This document shows, one piece after another, positions 25,440-34,306 of a stretch of 36,510 nt of DNA. This DNA comes from WTAW01 sp964406575. Lineage in GTDB: Bacteria > Acidobacteriota > Aminicenantia > Aminicenantales > Aminicenantaceae. Made by a program: the position numbers and the translations under genes. A model generated the notes under the pieces. The model made no database searches. It had not been told where the DNA came from and saw only the letters and a list, made by a program, of their open reading frames with translations. Within the stretch, counting starts at the first letter, position 1. Each line of letters opens with the position of its first letter. The stretch spans positions 1 through 36,510 of the forward strand of contig CAYOSH010000036.1 in the NCBI GenBank assembly GCA_964406575.1. The letters are read 5' to 3'.

Positions 25440-26780
25440 TTAATTGACAGTATGATTGTATTTTTTTAGCCTATTGTATAGGGTCATTCGTTGAATACCA
25501 AGTATCTTTGCCGCTTCTGAGATATTGCCCTTTGTTTCCTCGAGAACTTTCAAGATATGCGCTTTCGTCACCGCTTCAATTGTTTTTTCTTCTTTAGGGA
25601 TTGGATGAATGATATCCTGTGGAAATTCAGCCATTGTGACGGAATTTCTGGTTGAAAGAATAACCCCGTGCTCGATCATGTTCTCTAACTCCCTCACATT
25701 GCCGGGCCAGGAGTAATTCAGCATAAATTCGATAACCTCAGGGGATAGGCTTATCACGTCTTTGTCATTCTCTTCAGCATATTTTTTTAAGAAATGCTCG
25801 GCTAAGGGAAGGATATCCTCTTTTCTATGCTTAAGGGCAGGGAGGTTGATGGTTACAACTTTTAACCGATAATACAGGTCCTCTCTGAAATGTCCCCCAA
25901 GGACCATACTTCTAAGATCTTTATTTGTGGCTGTGATGATACGGACATCGACATCAATTTCTTCATTACTCCCTATTCGAGTGATCTTTTTTTCTTCAAG
26001 TGCTCGAAGGAGATGGACTTGAGTGTTGGCGTTTATTTCGCCGATTTCATCCAGAAATAATGTCCCTTTGTCTGCCGCCTCGAACTTGCCTTTCTTTCTT
26101 TCCACAGCGCCTGTGAACGAGCCTTTTTCGTGGCCGAAGAGCTCGCTTTCCAACAAACTTTCGGGAAGAGCCGCACAACTTGTGGCAATGAAAAGTTTGC
26201 TCCGGCGCTTGCTTTGATGATGAACAGCCCGGGCGACAACCTCTTTTCCCGTACCCGTTTCTCCTGTAATCAATACAGTCGCATTAGTCGGGGCAACTAT
26301 TCTGATAAGTTCAAATATCTTTAACATTTTGGGGCTTTTGGCGATGATCCCTTCAAAATGAAATCTATCTGCGATCTTCTGCCGGAGCTTGATATTTTCC
26401 TCGATCAGATTCTGATGTTCCACCAACTTTCCTATGAGGAGCTCTACTTTTTCCGGGCAGAAAGGCTTTTCGATATAATCAAAAGCGCCCTCTCTGATGG
26501 CAGTTATGGCTGATTCAATGGTTGCATGAGCCGTTATGATAACCGTTGAAAGCGTAGGAATGATTTTTTTGGCCTCGTTCATCAGTTCGATACCATTCAT
26601 GCCCGGCATGACTAAATCGGCGACCATTATTTTGGGCTTTTTCTTTTTGATTATCTGGAGTGCTTCCTCGCCCGACTCGGCAGCCTCAACGTCATAGCCA
26701 ACCCCGTCCAGCCAGTCGCTGAGCGATTCTCTGACGATACTTTCATCGTCAACGATGAGAATTTTAGCCTTTTTGCCCAT
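25440..26780 (-). CDS. NtrC-family sigma54-dependent response regulator
   Basis: The protein has 446 residues in the standard three-domain layout. The receiver domain spans 5-118 with D55 as the phosphorylation site and K105. The AAA+ domain has Walker A GETGTGKE (173-180), the sigma54-contacting loop as GSFTGA (220-225, a Ser variant of GAFTGA) and Walker B TLFLDEI (240-246). The Fis-type helix-turn-helix spans about 405-440. It activates sigma54 promoters on phosphorylation. GGAGG precedes the ATG, which overlaps the end of the kinase gene by 17 bases, so the two are a cognate pair. The perfect sigma54 promoter at 25286-25301 is a likely target. Confidence 0.95.
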   Translation of the reverse strand: MGKKAKILIVDDESIVRESLSDWLDGVGYDVEAAESGEEALQIIKKKKPKIMVADLVMPGMNGIELMNEAKKIIPTLSTVIITAHATIESAITAIREGAFDYIEKPFCPEKVELLIGKLVEHQNLIEENIKLRQKIADRFHFEGIIAKSPKMLKIFELIRIVAPTNATVLITGETGTGKEVVARAVHHQSKRRSKLFIATSCAALPESLLESELFGHEKGSFTGAVERKKGKFEAADKGTLFLDEIGEINANTQVHLLRALEEKKITRIGSNEEIDVDVRIITATNKDLRSMVLGGHFREDLYYRLKVVTINLPALKHRKEDILPLAEHFLKKYAEENDKDVISLSPEVIEFMLNYSWPGNVRELENMIEHGVILSTRNSVTMAEFPQDIIHPIPKEEKTIEAVTKAHILKVLEETKGNISEAAKILGIQRMTLYNRLKKYNHTVN

Positions 26781-28269
26781 CCATAGCCTCCAGATAAATC
26801 CTGAACGTTGTCCCCTTGCCGGGCTCGCTTTCTACGTCTATCCTGCCTTTATGTTTTCCTATGATCCCATGGACAACGGAAAGCCCAAGACCCACACCCA
26901 CGCCCTTTTCTTTGGTCGTGAAAAAAGGAGTGAAAAGCCTTTTTAAATTTTCTTTAGGAATACCAATCCCCGTATCTGTGATATCGATTCGGACTGTATT
27001 TTTGTATGAGGCCCCAATCCTGATCCCCTGCGCCGTTGATGAGGCAATGGTCAGCGTTCCCCCCTCAGGCATAGCCTGAATTGCATTGAGCATGATATTG
27101 ATCAAGACTTGCTGGATCTTATCAAAATCTGCTTGAACAAGAGGAAGCTGAGGATCCAAATTCTTCTTAAGGATGATGTTTTCAAGGTTGATTTGATTTT
27201 CGACCAGAGGCAAAGCGGCATCTATGATCTTATTGATTTCAACAGGGTTCATACTGGGTTCAGATTGACGTGCAAAGGTGAGAAGGTTTCTAATAATCCG
27301 GGTTGTTCTGTCCAGTTCTTTTTCCATCTTTAAGAGCTGCGTTTCAGTTTTTTCATCCTGCAGTTTTTTTTCCTTATACTTTTTAAGGAAAAGTTTTATG
27401 TAGACCATGATTCCAGCCAAAGGATTATTGACTTCATGAACTACACTGGCGGCCAGCTGACCCAGCGAGGCCATCTTTTCTGATTGTATCAATTCTTCTT
27501 CTGTTTGCTTGCGGATGGTGATATCCTCTCCTGAACTCAGAGTGCCGATGATATTCCCTTTTCCGTCCATGAGTGTCGTGTTGTGCCAGGCGATAATCCT
27601 TTCCTCCCCTGATTTGGTCACAATGATGTTTTCATAATCTTCCGCTTCCTCTTTTTCTCCAGCCATCACCTGTCTGAAAGTTTCTTTTCTATCATTCCGG
27701 TCTCTTTCCGGAACGCACAGGTCAAACCAGTTTCTGTTCATAATTTCGTCTTCTTTATAGCCCAGAACCTCGCATCCTTTTCTATTGATGAGGGAGACTA
27801 TCCCGTTTTCGTTAATAGCGACGATTATAACTCCCGCTATGTTGAGGTATTGTTGTGCTTTGTTTCTTTCTTCTCGTAACTTCCCCCATAATCCCTTGTG
27901 TTTGGTCAAATCCCTGAAATTTTCGACAGCCCCGATAATTTCATTATTGCGGGATCGTAGAGGCGAAGTCGTAATGTTTACAGGAACGTTGTCTCCCGCT
28001 TTTGTAGTTATCATAATCTCGTAATGAAAAACGGATTTTCCAGTCTCCATGGTCTCTTTTAGAGGGCATGATTCTTCACAGAGCTCACTCTTCAGAATTT
28101 CACAACAGTCCTTGTTCAGGACTTCTTCTCTCTTGAAACCGGTGATCATTTCAGCCGCATTATTAATAAAAGTGACCTTGGAATTTTTGTCGATAGTGAG
28201 AACTCCCCCCTCCATGTTTTCAAAGATAGTCTCTAAGAATTCTTTTGTGATCCCTTCCTCTTTTGCCAA
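26764..28269 (-). CDS. Cytoplasmic PAS-PAS histidine kinase
   Basis: The protein has 501 residues, with no transmembrane helix, so it senses an internal signal. PAS1 covers about 10-120 and PAS2 about 140-255. The HisKA box has H278 in VVHEVNNPLAG, followed by N, G1 and G2 boxes (NIMLNAIQAMPEGG, DITDTGIGIP, GVGLGLSVVHGIIGKHKG). PAS1 contains C55-C56-x7-C64-x3-C68 ending in CPL, a cysteine set that could hold an iron-sulfur cluster or act as a thiol switch; that is inference. It is paired with the NtrC-type regulator downstream and lies 37 bases after a small ATPase-domain gene in the hydrogenase-linked cluster. Confidence 0.93.
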   Translation of the reverse strand: MAKEEGITKEFLETIFENMEGGVLTIDKNSKVTFINNAAEMITGFKREEVLNKDCCEILKSELCEESCPLKETMETGKSVFHYEIMITTKAGDNVPVNITTSPLRSRNNEIIGAVENFRDLTKHKGLWGKLREERNKAQQYLNIAGVIIVAINENGIVSLINRKGCEVLGYKEDEIMNRNWFDLCVPERDRNDRKETFRQVMAGEKEEAEDYENIIVTKSGEERIIAWHNTTLMDGKGNIIGTLSSGEDITIRKQTEEELIQSEKMASLGQLAASVVHEVNNPLAGIMVYIKLFLKKYKEKKLQDEKTETQLLKMEKELDRTTRIIRNLLTFARQSEPSMNPVEINKIIDAALPLVENQINLENIILKKNLDPQLPLVQADFDKIQQVLINIMLNAIQAMPEGGTLTIASSTAQGIRIGASYKNTVRIDITDTGIGIPKENLKRLFTPFFTTKEKGVGVGLGLSVVHGIIGKHKGRIDVESEPGKGTTFRIYLEAMDGQKG

Positions 28270-28306
28270 TACACTATCTCCTGCCGAAATTATGATATAT
28301 AAATAT

Positions 28307-28837
28307 TTATTTCTGCAGCTTTTCCAGTTTCTTCTTGACCCGTCTCATTCCATCAAGAGAATTTATAGGCTTATCCTTGAGTTGAGCCCTGATTTTTCTC
28401 GTATCTAAGGTATACCTGTAGTTTTTCTTCTTATGCACATAGATCAGGTCTATTTCAGGATTGCCCATGATAAGAGTGATCATCGTCTCGCCGATATTGC
28501 CTAATGGCTTCCTGTCGATATGGCTGTACTGGAAATCGGCTTTTATTTTGGTCCCTTGCCCTTTTTTAGATTCTATGGAAAGGCTTCCATTGGCGGCTTT
28601 GACGGCTTCTGCTAAAAGAGGCAGACCAAAGCCAAATCTGCGCACAGTCTTAGACGTGTAAAAGGGGTCGAGGACCTTTTTAACAGTGTCATTATCCATG
28701 CCCGTCCCATTATCGATGACTTGGAGAGACAGCAGGTCGTGCTCTATATCTTCTGTTACTCGTATTTCGATTGTATCCGCTTTAGCGGCCACGGAGTTTT
28801 CGACGATATCCAGAATGTGCAAAGATAAGTCTTCCAT
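28307..28837 (-). CDS. HATPase_c-domain protein (kinase/anti-sigma-like)
   Basis: This 176-residue protein consists of a GHKL ATP-binding domain. The N box has E13-N14 in HILDIVENSVAA, the G1 box is DNGTGMD (42-48) and the G2 box is FGFGLPLL (68-75). There is no dimerisation/phospho-histidine domain. The final 60 residues are basic. Proteins like this sit beside PHP and DRTGG genes in [FeFe]-hydrogenase clusters of Firmicutes and Thermotogae. It may phosphorylate or sequester a partner in the sensing relay. The PHP gene ends seven bases upstream. Confidence 0.85.
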   Translation of the reverse strand: MEDLSLHILDIVENSVAAKADTIEIRVTEDIEHDLLSLQVIDNGTGMDNDTVKKVLDPFYTSKTVRRFGFGLPLLAEAVKAANGSLSIESKKGQGTKIKADFQYSHIDRKPLGNIGETMITLIMGNPEIDLIYVHKKKNYRYTLDTRKIRAQLKDKPINSLDGMRRVKKKLEKLQK

Positions 28838-28844
28838 GACAAAT

Positions 28845-29576
28845 TCAGCGGATTATGCGCCTGCCGTCTTCGCTTTTTAAAGCCTTTTTTATTTCGGCCA
28901 CCGTCTTGTCTTCAAGTAGGAATGAAGTAAAACCTTTGCCAATATCATCAGGATAGTGGGCATCCGAAGAACAGGTGATGGGATAGTTGTAAGGATACTT
29001 ATTCTTTGCTTCTTCGAAGGTGATTTTGGGAGAGATTTCCAAGGCGTCCAGTTCCAGATTGTCAGGGACAAATCCTAACTGTCCGATAATACTGAAAGAT
29101 TCTCTGTCAATATGCGATGCGATCGTCATTCCGCCGAAAGCGTGAATCAATTGAATGACTTCTTCAAGTGGGATTGTTGTAGCTCCTATCAATAACTTAT
29201 CGCTAAATCCCAGAACCTCTTCTTTTTCGTTCACGATGACCTGCATGCCAAAAGCCTCCTCATCGTTTTTCCCAGGCAGGTTTTCAAAAATACGCTCCTG
29301 GAGTTTGAGGGCGTTTTTGATATCGTCAAAAAGCGCTAAGATGTGAACCTCCTCTCGGGACGTTACTTCCATGCCAGGAATAACCCCGATGTTCATTTCT
29401 TTGGCTGCGTTCATTATGGCCAAAGAGTTTTCCGTCGAGTTATGGTCACAGATGCCCAAGATATCGATTTCTTTTTTTTTTGCCGAGGCGAGTATTCTTC
29501 GTGGAGACATATCCAGTTCTGTACAGGGGGAAAGGCAGGTGTGAATATGCAAATCCGCTTTAAACGGTCGGAGCAT
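28845..29576 (-). CDS. PHP-domain metal-dependent phosphoesterase
   Basis: The protein has 243 residues. It keeps the PHP metal motifs: DLHIHT (H10, H12), CDHNS (D44, H45), E70, H78, SHID and SSDAH (D205, H207). The family hydrolyses phosphate esters or nucleotides using two or three metal ions; the substrate here is unknown. It lies in a tight row: three bases after the DRTGG gene and seven before the ATPase-domain gene. That points to a shared regulatory role rather than general metabolism. Confidence 0.88.
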   Translation of the reverse strand: MLRPFKADLHIHTCLSPCTELDMSPRRILASAKKKEIDILGICDHNSTENSLAIMNAAKEMNIGVIPGMEVTSREEVHILALFDDIKNALKLQERIFENLPGKNDEEAFGMQVIVNEKEEVLGFSDKLLIGATTIPLEEVIQLIHAFGGMTIASHIDRESFSIIGQLGFVPDNLELDALEISPKITFEEAKNKYPYNYPITCSSDAHYPDDIGKGFTSFLLEDKTVAEIKKALKSEDGRRIIR

Positions 29577-29579
29577 GAA

Positions 29580-29921
29580 TCAGGCCTGAGGACGAATCAA
29601 TTCATACAATTTTCCTGATACTTCAAAAGCCCTGTCTGTGCTGCAAAGGATGGGCACGTTTTCTTCTTCTGCTTTCTTTAATGTGTCTTCATCAGGCTCA
29701 CGGTTATTTACGATGATAATCCCGGCCAAGTCTTTTAACTTGGCCACAGCAATTGTATTTTGGTGAATCTGCAGAGTGATCCAGAGGTTGCCTTCTTTAC
29801 TGTTGGCGATCACATCGCTGAGCAAGTCGCTCGTATATCCGCCTGTGACCTCCACGTCCAAGTTCTTTTGGCCTGTTAGAGCGTTTAGCTGGAGTTTTTC
29901 AATGATTTCTTTGACTTTCAT
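29580..29921 (-). CDS. DRTGG-domain protein (copy nearest the PHP gene)
   Basis: This 113-residue protein consists of a single DRTGG-like domain, known from the middle of phosphotransacetylases and usually a regulatory fold. It starts MKVKEIIEKLQL, with GGYTSDLLSDV near 27-37 and AGIIIVNN near 66-73. It is a distant paralogue of the 116-residue protein at 31746-32096. Its start overlaps the stop of the hydrogenase-like gene by four bases (ATGA). The role in the cluster is unproven. Confidence 0.83.
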   Translation of the reverse strand: MKVKEIIEKLQLNALTGQKNLDVEVTGGYTSDLLSDVIANSKEGNLWITLQIHQNTIAVAKLKDLAGIIIVNNREPDEDTLKKAEEENVPILCSTDRAFEVSGKLYELIRPQA

Positions 29922-31291
29922 TTTTTATCCTTCTTATATTGCGCTTTACTTATATTAGATTTGATTGAATCTAATGAAACAGATTTATCGAGCAATTCTG
30001 AAAGCTCATGGGAGAGTTTTGCAAATTTCCTGGGAAGATTGAAGATACAGTCTGTCAGCTTTGCTTCTCCTTTAACAATGTCTTCAGCAAATGTCTGGCA
30101 GGTGGGTGCCCCGCATATTCCACAATCTATTTTGGGCAAGGATTCATATATTTTCTCTTTCTCTTTTCTCTTCTTTATGGCTTTGGCCAAATTCTTATCC
30201 AGAGGTTTAAGGGGACGGGGCTCGAACTTCCCGTTTATAAAAAAATAATTCTGTTTGTATAATTTTCGGACTTCCCGGATGTCTGGACAGGCCTTTATCT
30301 GTTCAAACTCTAAAGTTTCGATCAATTTAAGGATCTTATTATGGGACGTATAAATATTTTCTACGGTCAGAGAGCCTCCCACACACCCTTGGGGACAGGA
30401 ATAGGCTTCGATGAAGTCGATATTCCTCAATTTCCCCCGTTCGATGTCATCGAAGACTTTTATGATTTCACCCAATCCCGAAACGGCCAGGGAGTTTTTT
30501 AATCTCAAAGTCCGACAGATTCCTCCGACCATGGCCCAACCCATCCCCAGAATGCAGATGTCCTCTAAATCCTTGCGATAGTTCTCCTTTTCCGTATCCT
30601 CTAAAGCGGAAAGAAGAGGACCGTAGATATCGGAGATGGAAATAGCTCCATCCAGGTAAGACCTCCCTTTTTCTGCGGGTTGTTTTATGGAGATCATTTT
30701 GGCCGGACAGGGGGTGAGATAGAATATACCGATCTCTCGTTCTTTGATACCCAGCTCTTTGGATTTTTCCTTCTTGAGTTCTCTTGCGGCGACTTCTCGG
30801 GGAAGGTCGATGGGAAGGAGCTGTTCGATGAGAGCAGGATATTTAACCTGGATCAAGCGGACGACAGTTGGACAGGCAATGGCTATAAGCGGCCTAGGCC
30901 CGGTGTATTCGCGAAGGTACTCTTGGATGGCGAAGCTGACTTCTCCACATGTGAGCGAGAGGTCGAACGCATCATCGAATCCTAGCTTTTTCAAGCCTGC
31001 AATTATTCTTTTTGGCAGAATATCTTTTCCGAATTGAGCTTGAAGCCCTGGCGAGGGGAGGGCCACGGTGTGCTTAAATTTCGCCAGCTCTCCGAAAGGA
31101 TCTGTCATGGGGATAATGGCATCATTTGGACAAGCCGTGATACATTCTCCACAATCGATACATTTTTCTTCAATGATAGTGGCCTTGCCAGTTCTGACTC
31201 TGATTGCCTGAGTAGGACAAATTCTCATACATTTCATCCGGCCGTCACATTTTTCTGTGTCGATTCGAATGGAGTGGAAGTATGGACTCAT
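29918..31291 (-). CDS. Sensory-type [FeFe]-hydrogenase-like protein
   Basis: The protein has 457 residues. An N-terminal ferredoxin has an intact second site C44, 47, 50, 54, but the first reads C15-x5-C21-x3-C25 because R18 stands where a cysteine is usual. The hydrogenase H-cluster domain keeps its four cluster cysteines: C140 in IACP, C195 in LTPCPAK, and C299 and C303 in YSCPQGCVGG. The first of the two cysteines in the usual TSCCP motif, which handles protons in catalytic enzymes, is Ala139. The C-terminus has a CODH/ACS-type cluster site C390-x2-C393-x4-C398-x16-C415. This fits a sensor rather than a fast catalyst. Such proteins usually accompany [FeFe] HydABC enzymes; here the neighbour is a [NiFe] hydrogenase. 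Confidence 0.88.
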   Translation of the reverse strand: MSPYFHSIRIDTEKCDGRMKCMRICPTQAIRVRTGKATIIEEKCIDCGECITACPNDAIIPMTDPFGELAKFKHTVALPSPGLQAQFGKDILPKRIIAGLKKLGFDDAFDLSLTCGEVSFAIQEYLREYTGPRPLIAIACPTVVRLIQVKYPALIEQLLPIDLPREVAARELKKEKSKELGIKEREIGIFYLTPCPAKMISIKQPAEKGRSYLDGAISISDIYGPLLSALEDTEKENYRKDLEDICILGMGWAMVGGICRTLRLKNSLAVSGLGEIIKVFDDIERGKLRNIDFIEAYSCPQGCVGGSLTVENIYTSHNKILKLIETLEFEQIKACPDIREVRKLYKQNYFFINGKFEPRPLKPLDKNLAKAIKKRKEKEKIYESLPKIDCGICGAPTCQTFAEDIVKGEAKLTDCIFNLPRKFAKLSHELSELLDKSVSLDSIKSNISKAQYKKDKK

Positions 31292-31295
31292 TTTT

Positions 31296-31736
31296 CTATG
31301 CTCTATTCAAACAAAATATGATGTTTAAAGATGTTCCTTTGCCAGGCTCTGAAGTGATTTCGAATCGGTCAGCATTTCTTTTAATATTAGGAAGCCCCAT
31401 TCCGGCGCCGAATCCCATCTCGCGCATTTTGTCTGTGGCTGTTGAGAATCCCTCCTGCATAGCCTTCTCGATGTCATTGATCCCGGGGCCATTGTCTTCG
31501 AGTTTAAGATGAAGTTTTTCCGGAGTAATGTTCAGGATGAGGGTACCTCTTTTAGCATACATAACCACATTCATTTCGGCTTCGTAGGAAGCAATGGCGG
31601 CTCTTCTGATAACAGAGGATTCAATGCCGATCTCTTGAAGGATTCCCTTGATCTTGGTGGAGATGGTCCCTGCTTTGCTGAAATCACTGCCTGAAATTTC
31701 AAAGCGTTCAGATAATTCAAGATCGGAACTTGCCAT
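31296..31736 (-). CDS. Anti-sigma-type serine kinase (HATPase) protein
   Basis: This 146-residue single-domain GHKL ATPase resembles anti-sigma factor/RsbW or RsbT-type kinases. E52 and N56 lie in the N box, DNGPGI is at 81-86 and GFGAGMGLPNIK at 108-119. It lies four bases upstream of the hydrogenase-like gene and nine bases after a DRTGG gene. In comparable Firmicutes clusters the same set recurs, so it is presumably part of the sensory relay. Its phosphorylation target is unknown. Confidence 0.88.
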   Translation of the reverse strand: MASSDLELSERFEISGSDFSKAGTISTKIKGILQEIGIESSVIRRAAIASYEAEMNVVMYAKRGTLILNITPEKLHLKLEDNGPGINDIEKAMQEGFSTATDKMREMGFGAGMGLPNIKRNADRFEITSEPGKGTSLNIIFCLNRA

Positions 31737-31745
31737 TATTATTTC

Positions 31746-32096
31746 TTAAGGCCTGGGGACGCCGGGTAATCCTTTGCTGTAGAGGATACCACAGGCGCTA
31801 TACATCATATACTGTGTTGATAAAAGGGGGAGCTCTTTTTCTTTTGCCAGATTTATTCCAACATCATCGGGCCTTTTTCCCCGGACATAGATGATGGCTT
31901 TAGCCTCGATGATATCCGCTGTTCTTACGGACTGGCTGTTGGATAATCCTGTCAGAAGCAGAAGGCCCGGTTGTCCAAAGGCAAGGACATCGCTCATCAT
32001 ATCGGAGCCCCCAGCAAATTCGATCTCTATGTCGAGATGCTCTTCACCGTAGATAACTTCAGCCTTGAGAAGTTCTTTGATTTCCCTTAAAGTCAT
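31746..32096 (-). CDS. DRTGG-domain protein (copy nearest the hydrogenase)
   Basis: This 116-residue single-domain DRTGG-like protein begins MTLREIKELLKAEVI and contains GGSDMMSDVLAF. It shares the overall pattern of the second copy at 29580-29921 but is only weakly similar. It is the first gene of the close-packed sensor row. 146 non-coding bases separate it from the hydrogenase protease gene upstream, so it may have its own promoter or be read through from the hydrogenase genes. Confidence 0.82.
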   Translation of the reverse strand: MTLREIKELLKAEVIYGEEHLDIEIEFAGGSDMMSDVLAFGQPGLLLLTGLSNSQSVRTADIIEAKAIIYVRGKRPDDVGINLAKEKELPLLSTQYMMYSACGILYSKGLPGVPRP

Positions 32097-32242
32097 TTTA
32101 GAAAGACATAGTGTAACTATTCAGGTGTCCAGAAGTCAAGACTCAATGTCATCATCCCATTTCAGTCACAGGATGAATGTTTCTAAGCTGAGCGGAATTT
32201 CATTTTCGAAACCGCCAATCTGATCGCCCAAGAGAACACGGA

Positions 32243-32731
32243 TTAGAAGAATTCTTCTGCAATCCTTTGAGCCATCAATGGAACAGCTTTTTTAAGAGGA
32301 TCAGATAAACCTGATTGAATTGTATCCGGGATTGTTTTAACCTGGCAGACTTTTACGATGACATCTACAGAACATAAGTCCTTGAGTTCCTTTAGAAGAT
32401 TTGAAGAGGGGACTTGATGGATCGAAAAATCATCGATTTTTTCAAAAGGAATTTCATCAAGAGAAATATCAAAAATTTCACCTGGCTTTCTCCCCTTATC
32501 GACAGCATCTATGACCACTATAACCTTGGGGCGAACGTCGCTTAAAGTGATGGTAAACAGGATTTTTCTGATGCCTGTCCCCGCATCTGCTAAACACACG
32601 TTTTCCGGGATGACGTAGTGCCTCTCCAGGTATTCGATCACCTCGGGTCCGAACCCATCATCCCCGAAGAGCGTATTCCCCACTCCAGCTATAAGGATCT
32701 CTTTTCGACAGTAGACAGGGAATTCTTCCAT
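32243..32731 (-). CDS. [NiFe]-hydrogenase maturation endopeptidase
   Basis: This 162-residue protease cuts off the C-terminal peptide of the [NiFe] large subunit after nickel insertion. It shows GVGNTLFGDDGFGPE (16-30) with the conserved acidic residue, D75 in VIDAVD and H105 in SIHQVPSS, the nickel-sensing triad of the HyaD/HycI/HybD family. It sits 126 bases downstream of MvhA, its probable substrate, whose C-terminal tail after DPCLSCATH is 26 residues. The start codon has no strong ribosome site. Confidence 0.93.
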   Translation of the reverse strand: MEEFPVYCRKEILIAGVGNTLFGDDGFGPEVIEYLERHYVIPENVCLADAGTGIRKILFTITLSDVRPKVIVVIDAVDKGRKPGEIFDISLDEIPFEKIDDFSIHQVPSSNLLKELKDLCSVDVIVKVCQVKTIPDTIQSGLSDPLKKAVPLMAQRIAEEFF

Positions 32732-32857
32732 TTCTCACTCGTACAATTCTCCCCATTGTCAAAAGGTGTGCGGCTATTGGAATGGGGCACAAAGACAAAC
32801 TTCGAATTCAGCCTGTACGGGCTCTTTTTCCGCTCTCGAAAGTTCCTGAATGACCTT

Positions 32858-34303
32858 TTAAATATTTTTAAATGTGTCTAAGTGATTTCCTTGAGCATCA
32901 AAGATATCAATCTTTACTCCGATTTTTCCATCCAAATTGTGTGTCGCGCAGGAAAGACAGGGATCGTGAGCCCTGATCGTCATTTCGACCAGGTTCAGAA
33001 TTTCCTCGTTATAGTTGCCATCTTTAATCAGGTCTTTGGCTGCACGTTTGACAGACATATTCATGGGAGCATTGTTGTGCGTGGTGCCTACAATCAGGTT
33101 CACATTGGTTATGAGTCCGTTTTCGTCTGTTTCATAGTCATGAATCAGTGTTCCTCTGGGAGCTTCGACACAGCCGATTCCTCTGGCAGCTCTGGGTTCC
33201 ACCTTCTTTCTTGTTTCAGGACTGGTGATCTCAGGATCATCAAGGAGCCGGATCGTATTTTCTGCATTGTAGAGCAGTTCAATTAACCTTGCCCAGTGGT
33301 AGAGCAGAGGCTGTTGGGCAGGGCGGCCGAACTTTGACCTGAATTCTTCAAACTCAGCTTGAGCCAAAGGTGTCGGGATCTTATCACAGACATTCATCCT
33401 TGCCAGAGTATTTGTTCGATAGATTCCTTTTGGATTGTCCAGGTCCATAGAAAACTCGCCCGCTTTTTTCATGTAGGGGAACTTCAGATAGGACCATGGT
33501 TCAATATGCTCTCGGATATAATCTGTGTAGTCTTCGTACTTGAAGTCTTCGTAAGAACCGTCGGCATTCATCATTCTCAGCTTTCCGTCGTAAAGATCCA
33601 TAGCTCCATCGTCTTTTACGGTTCCTAAAAATCCCGTGGTGATGACACCCAGGGAATTAACGACATCCAGATATTTGGAGAAGAGGTTCTCTTTGGCAAA
33701 CGAGATGGAAAATTTAGAGAATTCGAGCAGTTCATCTGCCGTCTTTCTCAGTTCCTGTCTCTCGCTTTCGAGCAATGGTCGGCTGAATCCACCTGGAACT
33801 GCAGCAGCGGGATGGATGGCTTTCCCTGCAATTTTCTCCAGCATTGTGGCTGCCAGATGTCTGCATCTGACAACTTTTTTACCGAGATCCGGAGCTTCTC
33901 GCAGAATACCGATGACATTCCTGACCGAATAGTCAGCACCAGGTCCAAGCACAAAGTCTGCGCCAGCCAAGAAATAGAAGTGGAGGATGTGCTCTTCCAT
34001 GTAAGCGATGCTGTTACACAACTCCCTCAATTTTTTTCCAGCGGGAGGCGGATCCACACCAAAAACCGCATCGGTCGCTTTTGCAGATGCATTATGATGA
34101 GACCAGGGACAAACTCCGCAGATCCGCGTGGTGATTCGCGGCATTTCCTCAACGGGTTTGCCGATACAAAATGGCTCGAATCCCCGTAATTCAAGGACAT
34201 TCATTTGAGCGTCGCTGACATTTCCAGTGTCATCGAGCTGGATAGTGATCTTAGCGTGCCCTTCGATTCTTGTGACGGGTTGAATTGTTAATGTTTTTCC
34301 CAT
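32858..34303 (-). CDS. mvhA: [NiFe] hydrogenase large subunit, group 3 (MvhA type)
   Basis: The catalytic subunit has 481 residues. The nickel-iron site cysteines are C62 and C65 in RICGVCPWSHH (60-70) and C449 and C452 in DPCLSCATH (447-455). Twenty-six residues after His455 form the peptide removed on maturation. The features match the cytoplasmic F420-non-reducing hydrogenase that works with HdrA through MvhD. GAGGAG precedes the ATG and only three bases separate it from mvhG. It would oxidise H2 or release it, depending on redox state, and partners the two MvhD/HdrA sets at 16253-23103. Confidence 0.95.
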   Translation of the reverse strand: MGKTLTIQPVTRIEGHAKITIQLDDTGNVSDAQMNVLELRGFEPFCIGKPVEEMPRITTRICGVCPWSHHNASAKATDAVFGVDPPPAGKKLRELCNSIAYMEEHILHFYFLAGADFVLGPGADYSVRNVIGILREAPDLGKKVVRCRHLAATMLEKIAGKAIHPAAAVPGGFSRPLLESERQELRKTADELLEFSKFSISFAKENLFSKYLDVVNSLGVITTGFLGTVKDDGAMDLYDGKLRMMNADGSYEDFKYEDYTDYIREHIEPWSYLKFPYMKKAGEFSMDLDNPKGIYRTNTLARMNVCDKIPTPLAQAEFEEFRSKFGRPAQQPLLYHWARLIELLYNAENTIRLLDDPEITSPETRKKVEPRAARGIGCVEAPRGTLIHDYETDENGLITNVNLIVGTTHNNAPMNMSVKRAAKDLIKDGNYNEEILNLVEMTIRAHDPCLSCATHNLDGKIGVKIDIFDAQGNHLDTFKNI

Positions 34304-34306
34304 GAT

